Shown here piece after piece: positions 6,001 to 6,275 of a stretch of 6,275 bases of DNA. This stretch comes from Betaproteobacteria bacterium (lineage in GTDB: Bacteria; Pseudomonadota; Gammaproteobacteria; Burkholderiales; SG8-39), in assembly GCA_029865405.1 (NCBI GenBank), contig JAOUGZ010000170.1:1-6275 (forward strand). Direction: 5' to 3'. Position numbers and translations under genes: made by a program. The notes under the pieces were generated by a model that was not told the origin of the DNA, made no database searches, and was given only the letters and a program-made list of their open reading frames with translations. Every line of letters starts with the position of its first letter. Position 1 is the stretch's first letter.

Positions 6001-6275
6001 TCAGAACTTCATCTTGCTGATCGTGTCGTACACCGGCCCGAGTACCGACAGCATGACCCAGCCGAGGATGGCGCCGAGCACCACGGTGAGCGCCGGCTCG
6101 ATCATCGCCTGCACCTTGTTGATCGACTCGCGCACCTCGCGGTTGTAGAAATAGCTCACGTTGAGCAGCGCGGTGTCGAGCGCGCCGGTGTTTTCGCCGA
6201 TGCGCAGCATGCGGATGACCAGCGGCGGAAAAAGGCCCGCGTCCTGGAACGCCACGGTCAGGTTCTTGCCCTCGG
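6001..6275 (-). CDS. Type II secretion/pilus platform protein of the GspF/PilC family, C-terminal end
   Basis: This polytopic inner-membrane protein forms the core of the platform and couples the ATPase to pilin insertion. Only the last 90 residues are in the window; the gene continues past the right edge, and the GTG at 6253-6255 is an internal Val, not a start. The fragment has the family's characteristic second-repeat sequence: RIGENTGALDTALLNVSYFY, then REVRESINKVQAMIEPALTV, followed by the final membrane helix (about 61-80) and the short tail YDTISKMKF. The GALD and IEPA motifs are strongly typical of the GspF/PilC/MshG domain (T2SSF). An assembly ATPase gene commonly lies directly upstream in such operons, and would be expected just outside the window. 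The family call is secure, but whether it serves secretion or pili cannot be told from this fragment. Confidence 0.93.
   Translation of the reverse strand, partial: EGKNLTVAFQDAGLFPPLVIRMLRIGENTGALDTALLNVSYFYNREVRESINKVQAMIEPALTVVLGAILGWVMLSVLGPVYDTISKMKF

Noticed and set aside
6253..6255. GTG as a start for the GspF/PilC fragment
   Set aside because: Conserved family sequence continues upstream (EGKNLTVAFQDAG) to the window edge; the fragment is the end of a larger gene.

Overview
The window reads as one densely packed, high-GC chromosomal segment. Its protein families and base composition suggest a betaproteobacterium of the Burkholderiales/Rhodocyclales type; this is inference from general family resemblance, not a database match. 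Essentially every base is coding. There are no tRNAs, rRNAs, insertion sequences, CRISPR arrays or long intergenic gaps.

Layout: on the + strand, bases 3-797 hold the C-terminal 264 residues of a sensor histidine kinase whose N-terminus lies outside the window. From 794 to the right end everything is on the - strand and forms one operon, read from right to left. In transcription order it encodes: the C-terminal end of a GspF/PilC-type inner-membrane platform protein (6001-6275, partial); a 518-residue bitopic protein laid out like GspL or a PilM-PilN fusion (4443-5999); a 202-residue PilO/GspM-like protein with one membrane segment and a coiled coil (3838-4446); a 145-residue exported protein resembling the PilP/GspC/MshK class (3404-3841); a 621-residue pseudopilin-like protein with a GspK-like N-terminus (1558-3423); and a 254-residue prepilin with a canonical cleavage site (794-1558). 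Junctions are +1 nt, ATGA overlap, ATGA overlap, 20-nt overlap and TGATG, so translation is probably coupled throughout.

Together the genes look like the inner-membrane assembly platform plus minor pilins or pseudopilins of a type IV filament machine (type IV pilus, MSHA or type II secretion superfamily). The assembly ATPase, secretin, prepilin peptidase and any major pilin are not in the window; some may lie beyond the right edge.

The most interesting content is in the two pilin-like genes. The whole ectodomain of the small prepilin matches the N-terminal part of the large one (GRLPCP, LP-x-R-x-(I/L)-G, YAV and F-x-D-Q landmarks in the same order). The large protein appears to carry a second, diverged copy of part of that module near its C-terminus, separated by about 250 residues of unrecognised, apparently beta-rich sequence. 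The large protein also lacks Glu+5, as GspK tip pseudopilins do. This supports, as inference, an unusual tip subunit or adhesin built by domain duplication.
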